Shown: positions 8,536-18,030, numbered from the stretch's first letter. The stretch is 64,000 bases of DNA from Pseudomonas sp. MRSN 12121 (GCF_000931465.1 NZ_CP010892.1:3619388-3683387), one strand, 5' to 3'. Numbers and translations: made by a program. Notes: generated by a model from the letters alone, not told the origin.

Positions 8536-9531
8536 ATGAACCCCGTAAGCCGCTTTTCCCTGGCCCGCGCCAGATACCTGCTCGGCGCCTGCGCCCTGGC
8601 GCTGACCGTGATGCAACCCCAGGCCCGGGCGGCGGAGACGCCGCCGGCCGAAGTGCACCTGGACTACGCCTACTACTCGCCGGTCAGCCTGGTGCTCAAG
8701 CACTTCGGTTTCCTCGAAAAGGCCCTGCCCCAGACCAAGGTCGGCTGGGTCCTCAGCCAAGGCAGCAACCGCTCCCTGGAATACCTCAACAGCGGTGGCG
8801 TCGACTTCGCCTCCTCCGCCAGCCTGGCGGCGGTGCTGAGCCGGGCCAACGGCAGCCCGATCAAGTCGGTGTATGTCTACAGCCGTGCCGAATGGACTGC
8901 CCTGGTGGTGCGCAAGGACTCGCCGTACCAGACCGTCGCCGACCTCAAGGGCAAGAAGATCGCCGCCACCAAGGGCACCGATCCCTACCTGTTCACCCTG
9001 CGCAGCCTGCAACAGGCGGGGCTGAACAAGGACGACGTGGAACTAGTGCACCTGCAACATCCGGACGGCCGCACCGCTTTGGAGAAAGGCGACGTCGACG
9101 CCTGGGCCGGCCTCGATCCGCACATGGCCGCCAGCGAGGTCCAGGCCGGCTCGCGCCTGCTGTACCGCAACACGGCGTTCAACAGCTACGGCGTGCTCAG
9201 CGTCACCGAGCAATACGCCCGGCAGCATCCGCAGACCATCGCCACCGTGCTCGCGGCCTATGAGCAGGCGCGCCAGTGGTCGGTCGAGCATCCGCAGGAG
9301 CTGGCCAAGCTGCTGGCCGACGAATCCGGCCTGCCGCTGGAAGTCGCCAGGCTGCAACTGACGCGCACCGACCTCGGCAACCCGCGGTTGAGCGCCCAGG
9401 ATGTGCAGGCCTCCAAGGCCGCGGCGCCGATCCTGGTCGCCGAGGAACTGGTGCGGCGCGGAGTGAATGTCGATCAGGTGATCGACCAGTTGCTCGACAC
9501 CGGCTTGCAGCAGGCCGTGGCCCATCAATGA
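8536..9531 (+). CDS. ABC transporter substrate-binding protein (aliphatic sulfonate type)
   Basis: A 331-residue periplasmic binding protein with a Sec signal ending in QARA and the SsuA-like sequence VRKDSPYQTVADLKGKKIAA and DAWAGLDPHMAA. I chose the ATG at 8536, preceded by AGGAGCCACGCC; the longer in-frame frame from 8230 begins inside a REP and lacks a site. It is first in an operon with a permease (9596) and ATPase (10460). It and the divergent SBP at 7153-8100 belong to the same family but are clearly different in sequence, suggesting distinct ligands. A sulfur-source role is inferred from family. Confidence 0.85.
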   Translation: MNPVSRFSLARARYLLGACALALTVMQPQARAAETPPAEVHLDYAYYSPVSLVLKHFGFLEKALPQTKVGWVLSQGSNRSLEYLNSGGVDFASSASLAAVLSRANGSPIKSVYVYSRAEWTALVVRKDSPYQTVADLKGKKIAATKGTDPYLFTLRSLQQAGLNKDDVELVHLQHPDGRTALEKGDVDAWAGLDPHMAASEVQAGSRLLYRNTAFNSYGVLSVTEQYARQHPQTIATVLAAYEQARQWSVEHPQELAKLLADESGLPLEVARLQLTRTDLGNPRLSAQDVQASKAAAPILVAEELVRRGVNVDQVIDQLLDTGLQQAVAHQ

Positions 9532-9595
9532 CCCACTGTCCAGGCGACCGCCGGATCCGCGCCGGGCGCGGCGCGGGTGGCGGCGGAGAACCCTC

Positions 9596-10456
9596 ATGAG
9601 CAGTCACGGCAAACCCCTCTCGCCCGGCGCGCTGGCCCCCGGCAACCTGCCCGCGACGGCCAGCGCGCCACGCCTCACCAGCGCCCGCTGGCGCCTGCGT
9701 CTCAAGGGCCTGGTCCTGCCGGTGCTGGTGATCCTGCTGCTGGAGCTGGTGGTGCGCCTCGGCTGGCTGCCGTCCTACCAGATGCCGGCCCCCAGCGAGA
9801 TCGCCCTGACCCTCGGCGAGCTGGCCGAAGGCGCGCTGTGGAAGCATATCGGCGCCAGCCTGCTGCGGGTGCTGCTGGGCTTTGCCATCGGCGCCGGCCT
9901 GGCGCTGGCGTTCGCCGCCTGGGTCGGCCTGAGCCGCGAAGCCGAGGCCTACCTGGAGCCGACCTTCGCCGGCCTGCGCTCGATTCCCAGCCTGGCCTGG
10001 GTGCCCTTGCTCCTGCTGTGGCTGGGCATCGACGAAAGCTCCAAGGTGGTGCTGATCGCCATCGGCGCCTTCTTCCCGGTGTACCTCAATGGCGTGGCGG
10101 CGATTCGCAATATCGACCGCAAGCTGGTGGAGGTCGGCCATATGTACGGGTTCGGCCGCTGGCGCCTGGTACGGCGGATTCTCCTGCCCGCCGCCCTGCC
10201 CGGCCTGTTCACCGGCTTGCGCAGCGGCCTGAGCCTGGCCTGGATGTTCCTGGTGGCCGCCGAACTGATCGCCGCCACCCGGGGCCTGGGCTACCTGCTC
10301 AGCGACGGTCGCGAAACCTCGCGGCCCGACATCGTGCTGGCCGCAATCATCGTCCTCGCCGTGCTGGGCAAACTCAGCGACGGCCTGCTCGCCGCCCTGG
10401 AACAACGCTGCCTGGCCTGGCGCGACACCTTCAGCGGCGAAACCCCCAAGGAGTGA
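9596..10456 (+). CDS. ABC transporter permease (SsuC-like)
   Basis: A 286-residue integral membrane protein with a ~35-residue cytoplasmic N-terminal tail followed by about six transmembrane segments. The ATPase-contact loop is GHMYGFGRWRLVRRILLPAA, a good match to the EAA motif of SsuC/TauC proteins. The gene follows the SBP by 64 bases and precedes the ATPase by 3 bases. It completes the second sulfonate-type importer. The start at 9596 has GGCGGAGAACCCTC before it. Confidence 0.87.
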   Translation: MSSHGKPLSPGALAPGNLPATASAPRLTSARWRLRLKGLVLPVLVILLLELVVRLGWLPSYQMPAPSEIALTLGELAEGALWKHIGASLLRVLLGFAIGAGLALAFAAWVGLSREAEAYLEPTFAGLRSIPSLAWVPLLLLWLGIDESSKVVLIAIGAFFPVYLNGVAAIRNIDRKLVEVGHMYGFGRWRLVRRILLPAALPGLFTGLRSGLSLAWMFLVAAELIAATRGLGYLLSDGRETSRPDIVLAAIIVLAVLGKLSDGLLAALEQRCLAWRDTFSGETPKE

Positions 10457-10459
10457 GCC

Positions 10460-11173
10460 ATGAGCCAAGCCCTGCTGGATATCCGTGTCGAACGCAAAGC
10501 CTTCGCCGGCGCCACGGTCCTCCAGGACATCCACCTGCAACTGCAACCACGGGAAACCGTAAGCCTGCTGGGGCCCAGCGGTTGCGGCAAAAGCACCTTG
10601 CTGCGCATCGTCGCCAGCCTCGAACAGGACTTCGAGGGGCAACTGCAACGCCCCGCCGAACCCCTGGCCTTCGTCTTCCAGGAGCCGCGGCTGATGCCCT
10701 GGCTGACGGTGGAACAGAACATCGGTTTCAGCGACGACGACCGCTACGACCGCGCCTGGGTCGCGCAACTGATCGAGGAAGTGGGCCTCGCGGGGTTCGC
10801 CCAGGCCCTGCCCAAGGCGCTGTCCGGCGGCATGGCGCAACGGGTGGCGATCGCCCGTGGCCTGTACTCGCGCCCGCGGGTGCTGTTGCTCGACGAGCCC
10901 TTCAGCGCGGTGGACGCCTTTACCCGGATGAAACTCCAGGACCTGTTGCTGCAATTGGCCGAACACCACGCCATCGCCCTGCTGCTGGTGACCCACGATG
11001 TCGACGAAGCGCTGTACCTGAGCGACCGGGTGCTGGTGATGGACAACCGCCCCAGCCGCGTGCGCCGGGAACTGGCGGTGCCTTCGAGCCACCCGCGGGA
11101 TCGTCGCGACCCACAGCTGGCCCGCCTCAAGGCATTGGCGCTGACAGAGTTGCACAGTGCCCAGGTCATTTGA
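10460..11173 (+). CDS. ABC transporter ATP-binding protein (SsuB-like)
   Basis: A 237-residue ABC ATPase. Walker A is GPSGCGKST, the Q-loop is FQEPRLMPW, the signature is LSGGMAQR, Walker B is VLLLDEPFSAVD, and the switch region is LLVTHDVDEAL. All motifs are intact. It follows the permease by three bases, with AAGGAGTGAGCC across the junction, and would drive the 8536-10456 importer. About 120 AT-rich bases separate it from the small ORF and XRE regulator downstream. Confidence 0.88.
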   Translation: MSQALLDIRVERKAFAGATVLQDIHLQLQPRETVSLLGPSGCGKSTLLRIVASLEQDFEGQLQRPAEPLAFVFQEPRLMPWLTVEQNIGFSDDDRYDRAWVAQLIEEVGLAGFAQALPKALSGGMAQRVAIARGLYSRPRVLLLDEPFSAVDAFTRMKLQDLLLQLAEHHAIALLLVTHDVDEALYLSDRVLVMDNRPSRVRRELAVPSSHPRDRRDPQLARLKALALTELHSAQVI

Positions 11174-11292
11174 GCGGGCGCTCGCTAAAAACCAAAAGGA
11201 ATTAATAAATGAAAAATCAGTATTTATAGCTATATGAGTAACCACGTACTCTCAGCTCATCCCGCCCATTGGTCACCACAGTGAAGTGCCTT

Positions 11293-11454
11293 ATGAAACC
11301 GACTGACAACGTTATCGACTTCGCCCGGTTCCGCAAACGCAAGCAGGCCCAGCAACTGGCCCGGACCATGTGGGAGATGTACGCACGCAATGCCGGTTAC
11401 CAGGCGTTCCAGTGGGTCCAGGCGAACCAGCCGACCGGGACACATCACCCGTGA
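11293..11454 (+). CDS. Small protein (53 aa) coupled to the XRE regulator
   Basis: A 53-residue ORF, MKPTDNVIDFARFRKRKQAQ at its start, continuing with a helix-favouring basic and aromatic stretch (TMWEMYARNAGYQAFQW). Its TGA stop overlaps the GTG start of the XRE regulator as GTGA, so it is probably translated and coupled to it. It has no signal peptide or membrane segment. I do not recognise a family. An upstream in-frame start at 11269 would add eight residues. It could be a leader that sets regulator translation or a small partner protein. Confidence 0.6.
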   Translation: MKPTDNVIDFARFRKRKQAQQLARTMWEMYARNAGYQAFQWVQANQPTGTHHP

Positions 11455-12098
11455 GCGTCCAGCAACCCTCGCGCTTTCTGGCGAGCGCCGACGAACCCGG
11501 CCTGGAGTTGAATCACCTGGAGCCTCAGGAAGAAGACCCGATCAGCGAACGCGTCGCGCAGAACCTGCAACGCCTGCGCAGCAAGCGCCACCTGTCCCTG
11601 GATGCCCTGGCCCGCCAGTGCGGGGTCAGCCGGGCGATGCTGGCGCAGATCGAATCCGGGCGCAGCGTGCCGTCGATCAAGGTGCTGTGCAAGATCGCCA
11701 AGGGCCTGAAAGTGTCGGTGGCGGCCTTTCTCGAACACCGGGCCTTCGAAGGCGTGGCGGTGCTGCCGTCGAGCCGTAGCAAGCGCCTGGTCAGCGCCAA
11801 CGGCGCCTTCGTCAGCCGCGCCCTCTTCCCCTTCGACGTGGCGCGCCAGTCGGAATTCTACGAACTGCGCCTGAGCCCCCTGGGCGAGGACCACTCCGAA
11901 GGCCACGGCCCGGGCGTCCAGGAAAACCTGGTGGTGGCCCAGGGCGTGCTGGAAATCAGCGTCAACGAGGAACGCTACCTGCTCTCCACCGGCGACTCGA
12001 TCCTGTTCTACGCCGACCAGCCGCACCGCTACCGCAACCCCGCCGACAGCGAAGCGCTGGCTTACCTGGTGGTGACCTACCCGGAACGCCTGGACTGA
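11451..12098 (+). CDS. XRE family regulator with C-terminal cupin domain
   Basis: A 215-residue regulator. Residues ~28-90 are an HTH_3 domain (LSLDALARQCGVSRAMLAQI, then ESGRSVPSIKVLCKIAKGL). The C-terminal ~75 residues are a cupin_2 sensor (GVQENLVVAQGVLEISVN; STGDSILFYADQPHRYRN). This arrangement is common in regulators of sulfur, amino-acid and polyamine uptake. The GTG start is chosen because it overlaps the stop of the small ORF and gives the right N-terminal length; an in-frame frame extends upstream through that ORF. It follows the SsuABC-like operon and may control it. A strong terminator follows. Confidence 0.85.
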   Translation: MSVQQPSRFLASADEPGLELNHLEPQEEDPISERVAQNLQRLRSKRHLSLDALARQCGVSRAMLAQIESGRSVPSIKVLCKIAKGLKVSVAAFLEHRAFEGVAVLPSSRSKRLVSANGAFVSRALFPFDVARQSEFYELRLSPLGEDHSEGHGPGVQENLVVAQGVLEISVNEERYLLSTGDSILFYADQPHRYRNPADSEALAYLVVTYPERLD

Positions 12099-12132
12099 CC
12101 CGCTCCGCAGCCGCGCAAAAAACAGCCCCATG

Positions 12133-12171
12133 AAAAAAGCCCGGCGGGAACAATCCCGGCCGGGCTTTTCT
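12133..12171. terminator. Bidirectional intrinsic terminator
   Basis: AAAAAAGCCCGGCGGGA, loop ACAA, TCCCGGCCGGGCTTTTC forms a GC-rich hairpin with an A-run on the left and a T-run on the right. It can therefore terminate the rightward XRE gene (ending 12098) and the leftward Met-rich gene (ending 12192). Confidence 0.85.
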
Positions 12172-12191
12172 TCAGGTGACGCCGCGGGGCA

Positions 12192-12704
12192 TCAGCAGGT
12201 GCAGCACATCATCGGCATGCCGTTGCAGCTCATCATCATCGGCATGCTGCAATCGTTCATCATCTTCATCATCAGGGCGCAGCAGTTTTTCATCATGTCC
12301 ATGTTCATGCCGGCCATCGGCATGATCTTGCACATCATGCAGTCGGCCTCGACGGTGCATTCCATCACGCACTTCATCGACGGCATCGGCATGCCCATCA
12401 TCATCGGCATTGGCATCATGGCGCCCATCATCGGCATGGCCATGCTCGCCTGGGACATGCACATCATGCTCATGTTGCCGCAGTGCATCATCATCGGCAT
12501 GCCGCAGTTCATCATCATCTGCATCATCTGCGCGCTGTTCTTGAACATGGCCATGTCCATGCCCGCGGCCGGCATCATCTTGCACATCATGCCGTCGTCC
12601 ATCATTTCGCAGCTCATGGTCGCCATCATCATCGGCATGCCCATCATCGGCATCATCGGCATGTTGGCGTTCATCGGCATTTGCATCTGCATGGCATTCA
12701 TCAT
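12192..12704 (-). CDS. Methionine- and cysteine-rich protein, putative metal binding
   Basis: A 170-residue protein containing 71 methionines and 16 cysteines, with very few charged residues and no signal peptide. It has an internal duplication: residues ~32-78 and ~116-163 share MMCK, then MPxAGMxMxMxKN, a MM-rich stretch, and an xMPMMM-x-C end. AGGGAG lies 8 bases before the paired ATG-ATG start at 12704. Runs of MM, MxM and CxxC fit soft-metal (Cu+, Ag+) ligation in a cytoplasmic protein, as known for Met-motif copper proteins and for Cys-rich copper-storage bundles, but this is inference. Reactive-oxidant scavenging by methionine is the other option. The minus frame is favoured over the opposite-strand frame because only it has a ribosome binding site and terminator. 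Confidence 0.7.
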   Translation of the reverse strand: MMNAMQMQMPMNANMPMMPMMGMPMMMATMSCEMMDDGMMCKMMPAAGMDMAMFKNSAQMMQMMMNCGMPMMMHCGNMSMMCMSQASMAMPMMGAMMPMPMMMGMPMPSMKCVMECTVEADCMMCKIMPMAGMNMDMMKNCCALMMKMMNDCSMPMMMSCNGMPMMCCTC

Positions 12705-13064
12705 GGTGGAACTCCCTAAGCGATTCGATAGTTGGACGAAGCGGATGAGGCGAATTCTAGGGAGCGGCGAATACCGCACAAGAGGCCGGTCGAACAGCTG
12801 TGGCGGCTGCCCGGACAGCCTCAGCGGCGCCGTTCGGGCGGGACTTTCCGTCATAACATCCTTATTGAATTCATAACGGATAAAGCCATGACCAGAACAC
12901 GTTTTACGACGTCATGGATATGCATGATTGGACGCAGCCAATAACCCAAAGAAATAATCAGTCTAAAAAGCCCGGTTTTTTTGTAAAAAACGCCGCCCGC
13001 CACGCCTTGACCCTCAGCCACGGCTTTGTTTCCCTGGGGCCTGGCCAACCGTGAGGAGACAGAC
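12705..13064. other. Intergenic region between divergent Met-rich and aldo/keto reductase genes
   Basis: These 360 bases separate the leftward Met-rich gene from the rightward reductase. I see a good GAGGAGACAGAC ribosome binding site for the reductase at its right end and the AGGGAG site of the Met-rich gene at its left end. The middle is AT-richer than the surroundings near 12850-12990. No gene, RNA or clear operator is apparent. An 18-codon frame at 12889 lacks a ribosome binding site. Confidence 0.4.
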
Positions 13065-13886
13065 ATGCGAACACTCGACCTGGCGGGCGTGCCCGTTCCG
13101 GTGATAGGCCAGGGCACCTGGCGCATGGGCGAGGAGCGCCACCAGCGCAACGCCGAGATTGCCGCCCTGCAGGCAGGTATCGAATGGGGCATGAGCCTGA
13201 TCGATACCGCCGAGATGTATGCCGAGGGCGGCGCCGAGGAAATCGTCGGCGCGGCGATCGCCGGCCAGCGCGACCGGGTGTTCCTGGTCAGCAAGGTGTA
13301 CCCGCACAACGCCAGCCGCAAAGGCATTCCCCAGGCCTGCGAGCGCAGCCTGCGACGCCTGGACACCGACTATATAGACCTGTACCTGCTGCACTGGCGC
13401 GGCCAGTACCCCCTGGAAGAAACGGTGGAGGCCTTCGAGCGCCTGCGCGACGAGGGCAAGATCGGCCGCTGGGGCGTGTCCAACTTCGACCTCGACGACC
13501 TCGAGGAACTGGCGAACCCGGCCTGCGCCACCAACCAGGTGCTGTACAACATCGAGGAGCGCGGCATCGAGTTCGACCTGCTACCCGCCGCCCGGCAACA
13601 GGGCTTGCCGCTCATGGCCTACTGCCCGATCGCCCAGGCGGGCAAGCTGCTGCGCCATCCCGTGCTGCAACAGATCGCCCAACGTCATGGGGTGACCCCG
13701 GCCCAGGTGTCGCTGGCCTGGGTCCTGCGCCAGGACGGGGTGATCGCGATTCCCAAGGCGGTGCGTCCCGAACACGTGCGGCTGAATGCCGAGGCGGCCG
13801 GTTTGCACCTCGACGCCGACGACCTGGCCAGCATCGACCGGGCCTTCCCCGCGCCCCGGCACAAGCAACGCCTGGCCATGGTCTGA
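13065..13886 (+). CDS. Aldo/keto reductase
   Basis: A 273-residue cytoplasmic NADPH-dependent reductase of the AKR superfamily. The catalytic tetrad is visible: Asp and Tyr in LIDTAEMYAEGG, Lys in VFLVSKVYPHN and His in LYLLHWRG. The C-terminal nucleotide-binding segment is IAIPKAVRPEHVRLN. Length and order match YtbE/DkgA-like bacterial members. GAGGAGACAGAC precedes the ATG at 13065, which is preferred over an in-frame upstream ATG. It stands alone between the Met-rich gene and the sensor cluster. The physiological carbonyl substrate is unknown. Confidence 0.88.
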   Translation: MRTLDLAGVPVPVIGQGTWRMGEERHQRNAEIAALQAGIEWGMSLIDTAEMYAEGGAEEIVGAAIAGQRDRVFLVSKVYPHNASRKGIPQACERSLRRLDTDYIDLYLLHWRGQYPLEETVEAFERLRDEGKIGRWGVSNFDLDDLEELANPACATNQVLYNIEERGIEFDLLPAARQQGLPLMAYCPIAQAGKLLRHPVLQQIAQRHGVTPAQVSLAWVLRQDGVIAIPKAVRPEHVRLNAEAAGLHLDADDLASIDRAFPAPRHKQRLAMV

Positions 13887-14024
13887 CCCCGCCGCGCCGG
13901 CTCCCCCGGATCGCTGGAGCAGGCCTGCCAAGGCCCGCTCCGGCGCAGCCGTGGGCGATAAAAGATAACCGACTTTAAGGATCGTCCTATCCCGGATTTT
14001 TGAGGCTTTATTTAGAGTGGGTCA

Positions 14025-16853
14025 ATGAGATTAAAGACCTACCTTCATCAGATCAGTCCCTTGTTTTCCAGTCCTGAAGCCGCCAGCAGGTTACTGCGCC
14101 TTTTCGCCCTCATTCTGCTGGTGGGGATCCTCGGCGCGGTCTACAACTTCCTCAATTCCACCCTCAGCAACGACATTTCCCGGCGTCGGGGCTACATGAG
14201 CAGCGCCATCGCCGAGGCCCAGACCTTCTTCACCAACCGCGAGGCCCTGCTGGAAAGCCTGAGCCTCTCCGCGGTGCGCCAGTCCAGGCAGGCCGTTCCC
14301 CTGTTGTACCAGCCCGACACCGAAGAGCTGCGCCTGGAACTGGGCGACGGCGACAACCGCTGGAACCTCTGGCTCAACCTGCGCATGCGCGACTATTTCA
14401 AGGCGCGGCAGGTCAACCTGCTGTATGTCAGCCCGGGGCCGATGCCCCAGGTAAAACGCCTCTACAGCAGCAATCCCGACGCCCCGCCCCTGCCCAAGGC
14501 GATCCTCGACAAGCTCGCGATGCTGCCATACGACGAGCAGTCGGCGGCGACCGAGCTGTGGCTCACCGACCAGTCCACGCAGGGTTCGCAGCTGTACATC
14601 TTCACCCGTGTCGACGAGCGCACCGAAGACTCCGGCTGGCTGGGCCTGGAAATGAACGGCCGGGAAGTGCTGACCGCCCTGAGCGACCAGAGCGCCGGGG
14701 AATTCATGATGTTCAATTCCGAAGGCGCGCTGCTGTTCACCAATACCCCCTCCGCGCGCCTCGGCCAGACGCTGCAGCAATTGCAGGGCAACAACTTTTT
14801 CGGTTTCGTCGGCAGCGGCTGGTGGCCGGACCACCTGGTGATCCGCAAGCAGCTGATGACGTCGGACTGGCAACTGGTCTACTCCTTCAGCCTGCAGGCC
14901 TTGCTGCTGGCGCTCTGGCCGCAGCTGGCCGGCGCCCTGGTGTTCTGCCTGTTCAGCATCAGCCTGATCTGCCTGCTGACCCGGCGCATCGAGCACCGCT
15001 TCATCACCCCCGCGCTCAGCCGCATCCAGGCCCTGGTCGAAAGCGAGCTGTTCAGCCGCGACGTGATCCAGACCGCGCCCGTGGCCCTGTGCGTGCTGCG
15101 CCGTACCGACGGCCAGGTGGTGCTGGAAAACACCCTGGCGCAACAATGGCTGGGCAACGGCATCGAGCGCGAGGTTCTCTGCGCCGGCTGGATCCAGCAA
15201 GCCTTCAAGAGCCACGAGCCGAACCGCTTCGACTATTTCGAAACCGCCGACGGGCGCCACCTCTACCTGAGCTCCGCCCCCACCCGCTACAAGGGCGAGG
15301 ACGTGCTGTTCTGCGCCTTCAGCGACATCAGCGCGCGCAAGCAAGTGGAAGCCGCCCTGGAAGAGGCACGGCAGATGGCCGACGCCGCCAACGAGGCCAA
15401 GACCCTGTTCCTGGCCACCATGAGCCATGAGATCCGCACCCCGCTGTATGGCGTGCTCGGCACCCTGGAACTGCTCTCGCGCACCCAGCTCGACCCACAA
15501 CAGCGCGATTACCTGCGCGCCATCGAATGTTCCTCCTCGACCCTGCTGCAATTGATCTGCGACGTGCTGGACGTGTCGAAGATCGAAGCCGGGCAACTGG
15601 CCCTGGAACTGACCGAATTCTCCCCACTGGACCTGGCCCACGAACTGGTCCAGGGCTATGCCGCGGCGGCCTCGAACAAGGGCCTGCTGCTCTATTCCTG
15701 CGTGGACCCGCAGATTCCCGAACGGCTTATCGGCGACGTCACGCGGATCCGGCAGATCCTCGGCAACCTGCTGAACAACGCGGTGAAGTTCACCGAGTTC
15801 GGGCGTATCGTGCTGCGGGTCAACCTGCTGAGCCGCGACGGCGAGCGCTCCAGCATCATGTGGCAGGTCTCCGATACCGGCAAAGGCATCGCCCAGGACC
15901 ATCAGCCGATGATCTTCGAGCCCTTCTACCAGACCGGCGGCAACACCAACGTGGTGGCCGGCACCGGTCTCGGCCTGCCGATCTGCCAGCGTCTCACCCA
16001 GTTGATGAACGGCAGCCTGCGCATGGTCAGCGAACTCGGCCTGGGCAGCAGCTTCTCCCTGACCCTGCCCCTGGAGGCCGCGAACGAGGGCCCGGTCGAC
16101 CTGTCCGGCACGCAACTGCTGCCCGAGACCATCTACCTGATGTCCAACGTACGGGAACTGGCCGAATCCATCGGCGGCTGGCTGAGCCAGTGGGGCGCGC
16201 GGGTCCAGCTCTGCCAGCCATCGAAGCTCGCCCCCGGCAGCGATAGCCTGCTGATCGAAGTCCACCCCGGCGAACTCGAACAGCGCCTGCAACCCGACTG
16301 GAACGGACCGCTGATCCTCGCCACCGGCACGGGCAACAACGAGCCGCAGCTCCAGGCCGGCGCCTGGCATGTGAACCTCAACCACCTGCGTTCCATCCAT
16401 CAGGCGGTCAGCCAGGCCCAGGGCCTGTGGGTCGCGAAAACCGATAACCACAGCGAACACTGGGCCTTGAAGCAACTGCAACTGAACGTCCTGGTGGCCG
16501 AAGACAACGTCATCAACCAGTTGATCCTCAGGGACCAGCTGGAAGAACTGGGCTGCACCGTGGAGCTGGCGTCGAATGGCGAGGAAGCCTTGTCGATGTG
16601 GGACCCGGAACGCTTCGACCTGGTCCTTACCGACGTCAACATGCCGGTCATGAATGGCTATGAACTGGCCAAGGAGTTGCGCCGCCGCGGCTGCGCGACC
16701 CCGATCATAGGTGCCACGGCCAATGCGATGCGTGGAGAAGAAGAACAATGTCTGGCGGCCGGAATGAACCATTGCCTGGTCAAACCCTTTGCACTGCGCG
16801 CGCTGTTCAATTACCTGGCGCCCTATGAAAGAGCGAAACATGAAGCCCTGTAG
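14025..16853 (+). CDS. Hybrid sensor histidine kinase (PvrS-like)
   Basis: A 942-residue inner-membrane kinase. A transmembrane segment lies near residues 24-43, a ~240-residue periplasmic sensor follows, and a second membrane segment is near 288-320. A PAS-like linker ([18 protein letters not shown]) leads into HisKA with His468 in [13 protein letters not shown], then HATPase with [14 protein letters not shown]-terminal receiver has Asp870 in LVLTDVNMP. There is no Hpt domain, so phosphate must pass through the partner sensor's Hpt or directly to a regulator. The order with the REC-EAL gene (14-nt overlap), a second hybrid kinase and an RcsB-like regulator matches the PvrSR/RcsCB system of P. 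aeruginosa. Confidence 0.82.
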   Translation: MRLKTYLHQISPLFSSPEAASRLLRLFALILLVGILGAVYNFLNSTLSNDISRRRGYMSSAIAEAQTFFTNREALLESLSLSAVRQSRQAVPLLYQPDTEELRLELGDGDNRWNLWLNLRMRDYFKARQVNLLYVSPGPMPQVKRLYSSNPDAPPLPKAILDKLAMLPYDEQSAATELWLTDQSTQGSQLYIFTRVDERTEDSGWLGLEMNGREVLTALSDQSAGEFMMFNSEGALLFTNTPSARLGQTLQQLQGNNFFGFVGSGWWPDHLVIRKQLMTSDWQLVYSFSLQALLLALWPQLAGALVFCLFSISLICLLTRRIEHRFITPALSRIQALVESELFSRDVIQTAPVALCVLRRTDGQVVLENTLAQQWLGNGIEREVLCAGWIQQAFKSHEPNRFDYFETADGRHLYLSSAPTRYKGEDVLFCAFSDISARKQVEAALEEARQMADAANEAKTLFLATMSHEIRTPLYGVLGTLELLSRTQLDPQQRDYLRAIECSSSTLLQLICDVLDVSKIEAGQLALELTEFSPLDLAHELVQGYAAAASNKGLLLYSCVDPQIPERLIGDVTRIRQILGNLLNNAVKFTEFGRIVLRVNLLSRDGERSSIMWQVSDTGKGIAQDHQPMIFEPFYQTGGNTNVVAGTGLGLPICQRLTQLMNGSLRMVSELGLGSSFSLTLPLEAANEGPVDLSGTQLLPETIYLMSNVRELAESIGGWLSQWGARVQLCQPSKLAPGSDSLLIEVHPGELEQRLQPDWNGPLILATGTGNNEPQLQAGAWHVNLNHLRSIHQAVSQAQGLWVAKTDNHSEHWALKQLQLNVLVAEDNVINQLILRDQLEELGCTVELASNGEEALSMWDPERFDLVLTDVNMPVMNGYELAKELRRRGCATPIIGATANAMRGEEEQCLAAGMNHCLVKPFALRALFNYLAPYERAKHEAL

Positions 16854-18030
16854 CATATTGATCGTTGAAGACCATCCCTTCCAGCACATGTACCTGCAAC
16901 ATCTGTTCGGCGAGCTGGGCCCCTATTACCTGGAAGGCGCAAGGGATGGCGAAGAAGCGCTGGAGCGCCTGAAATGGCGCAAGTTCGACCTGGTGCTCAC
17001 CGACCTGCTGATGCCGGGAATGGATGGCGTGCAGTTCATCCAGGGGCTGGCGACCCTGCACTACAAGCCCGCGCTGGCGATCATGAGTTCGGCTTCGCGG
17101 CGCATGCTGATGAGTGCCAGCCTGGTCGCCAAGAACCTCGGGGTAAAAGTCATCGGGCTGATTTCCAAGCCGGTGAACCTGGCCGCGCTACAGACCCTGA
17201 CCACCCAGTTGAGCGTCTCGCAACCGAGCTCGCCGCACCCCTTGCCCGCCTCCCTGCTCAGTCAACCGGCCTTGCTCCAGGCCTTGCAGGAAGAACAGTT
17301 CGAAGCCTGGTTCCAACCCAAGAAATCGCTGTTCAATGGCCGGATAGTCGCCGCCGAAGCCCTGGTCCGCTGGCTGCACCCGACCCGCGGCATGTTGCTG
17401 CCCGATGCCTTCCTGGGGGCGATCAAAGCCTACGATTTCGAGGAAGACCTGCTGTGGCTGGTGCTGCGCCAGGCGATGCAGGCCCAGGCGCGCTGGCGCC
17501 AGCAGGGCTACGACATTCCGGTGTCGATCAACTTGCCGACCCACCTGCTCAACAGCCACGACCTGGCGGATCGCCTGTTCGACTTCGTGGTCCAGCACCA
17601 GGGGGTGCCCGCGCAGATCTGCTTCGAACTCATGGAGTGTTCGGTGCCCCAGGACATCAGCAATTTCTACGCGGGCGCCTGTCGCCTGCGGATCAAGGGC
17701 TTCGGCCTGTCCCAGGACGATTTCGGCAAGGGCTACAGCTCCTACATGAACCTGGTCTCGACCCCCTTCACCGAGCTGAAGATCGATCGCGCCCTGGTCC
17801 AGGGCTGCCACGCCAGCGAGGAACTAACCAAGGCCTTGACCAGCATCATCGCCCTGGGGCGCCAGCTGGGCCTTACTGTGGTGGCCGAGGGCGTGGAGAG
17901 CGCCGAGGAACTGGCGCTGCTACGCAAGATCGACTGCAGCCAGGTCCAGGGCTTCCTCATCTCGCGCGCCGTGCCTTCCGAGCAATTCCAGGAATTGCTG
18001 GTCAACGACGGCCCCGCCGCCAGCTACTGA
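16840..18030 (+). CDS. REC-EAL response regulator, c-di-GMP phosphodiesterase (PvrR-like)
   Basis: A 396-residue protein. The N-terminal receiver has a phospho-acceptor at about Asp55 in LVLTDLLMPGMDG. The EAL domain begins near residue 145 with catalytic Glu173 in AAEALVRW. Other metal and substrate residues are present: Asn in VSINLP, Glu in FELMECS, the Asp pair in QDDFGKGYSSY, Lys in TELKIDR, Glu in VVAEGVES and Gln in VQGF. The active site therefore looks complete, with Lys replacing the usual Thr in DDFGTGYSS. The start at 16840 overlaps the kinase; an ATG at 16825 is possible. It resembles PvrR and RocR, which lower c-di-GMP and reduce fimbriae and biofilm. Confidence 0.83.
   Translation: MKPCSILIVEDHPFQHMYLQHLFGELGPYYLEGARDGEEALERLKWRKFDLVLTDLLMPGMDGVQFIQGLATLHYKPALAIMSSASRRMLMSASLVAKNLGVKVIGLISKPVNLAALQTLTTQLSVSQPSSPHPLPASLLSQPALLQALQEEQFEAWFQPKKSLFNGRIVAAEALVRWLHPTRGMLLPDAFLGAIKAYDFEEDLLWLVLRQAMQAQARWRQQGYDIPVSINLPTHLLNSHDLADRLFDFVVQHQGVPAQICFELMECSVPQDISNFYAGACRLRIKGFGLSQDDFGKGYSSYMNLVSTPFTELKIDRALVQGCHASEELTKALTSIIALGRQLGLTVVAEGVESAEELALLRKIDCSQVQGFLISRAVPSEQFQELLVNDGPAASY

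Noticed and set aside
12130..12876. Plus-strand 248-residue Ile/Met-rich frame opposite the Met-rich gene
   Set aside because: It is the mirror of repeated ATG codons on the other strand. It starts inside the terminator and has no ribosome binding site.
12889..12945. 18-codon frame (MTRTRFTTSWICMIGRSQ)
   Set aside because: No ribosome binding site and no context for a small protein.
14091..16889. Long minus-strand frame opposite the first hybrid kinase
   Set aside because: High-GC shadow frame with Gln/His/Gly-rich non-domain sequence; the plus strand encodes a full kinase.
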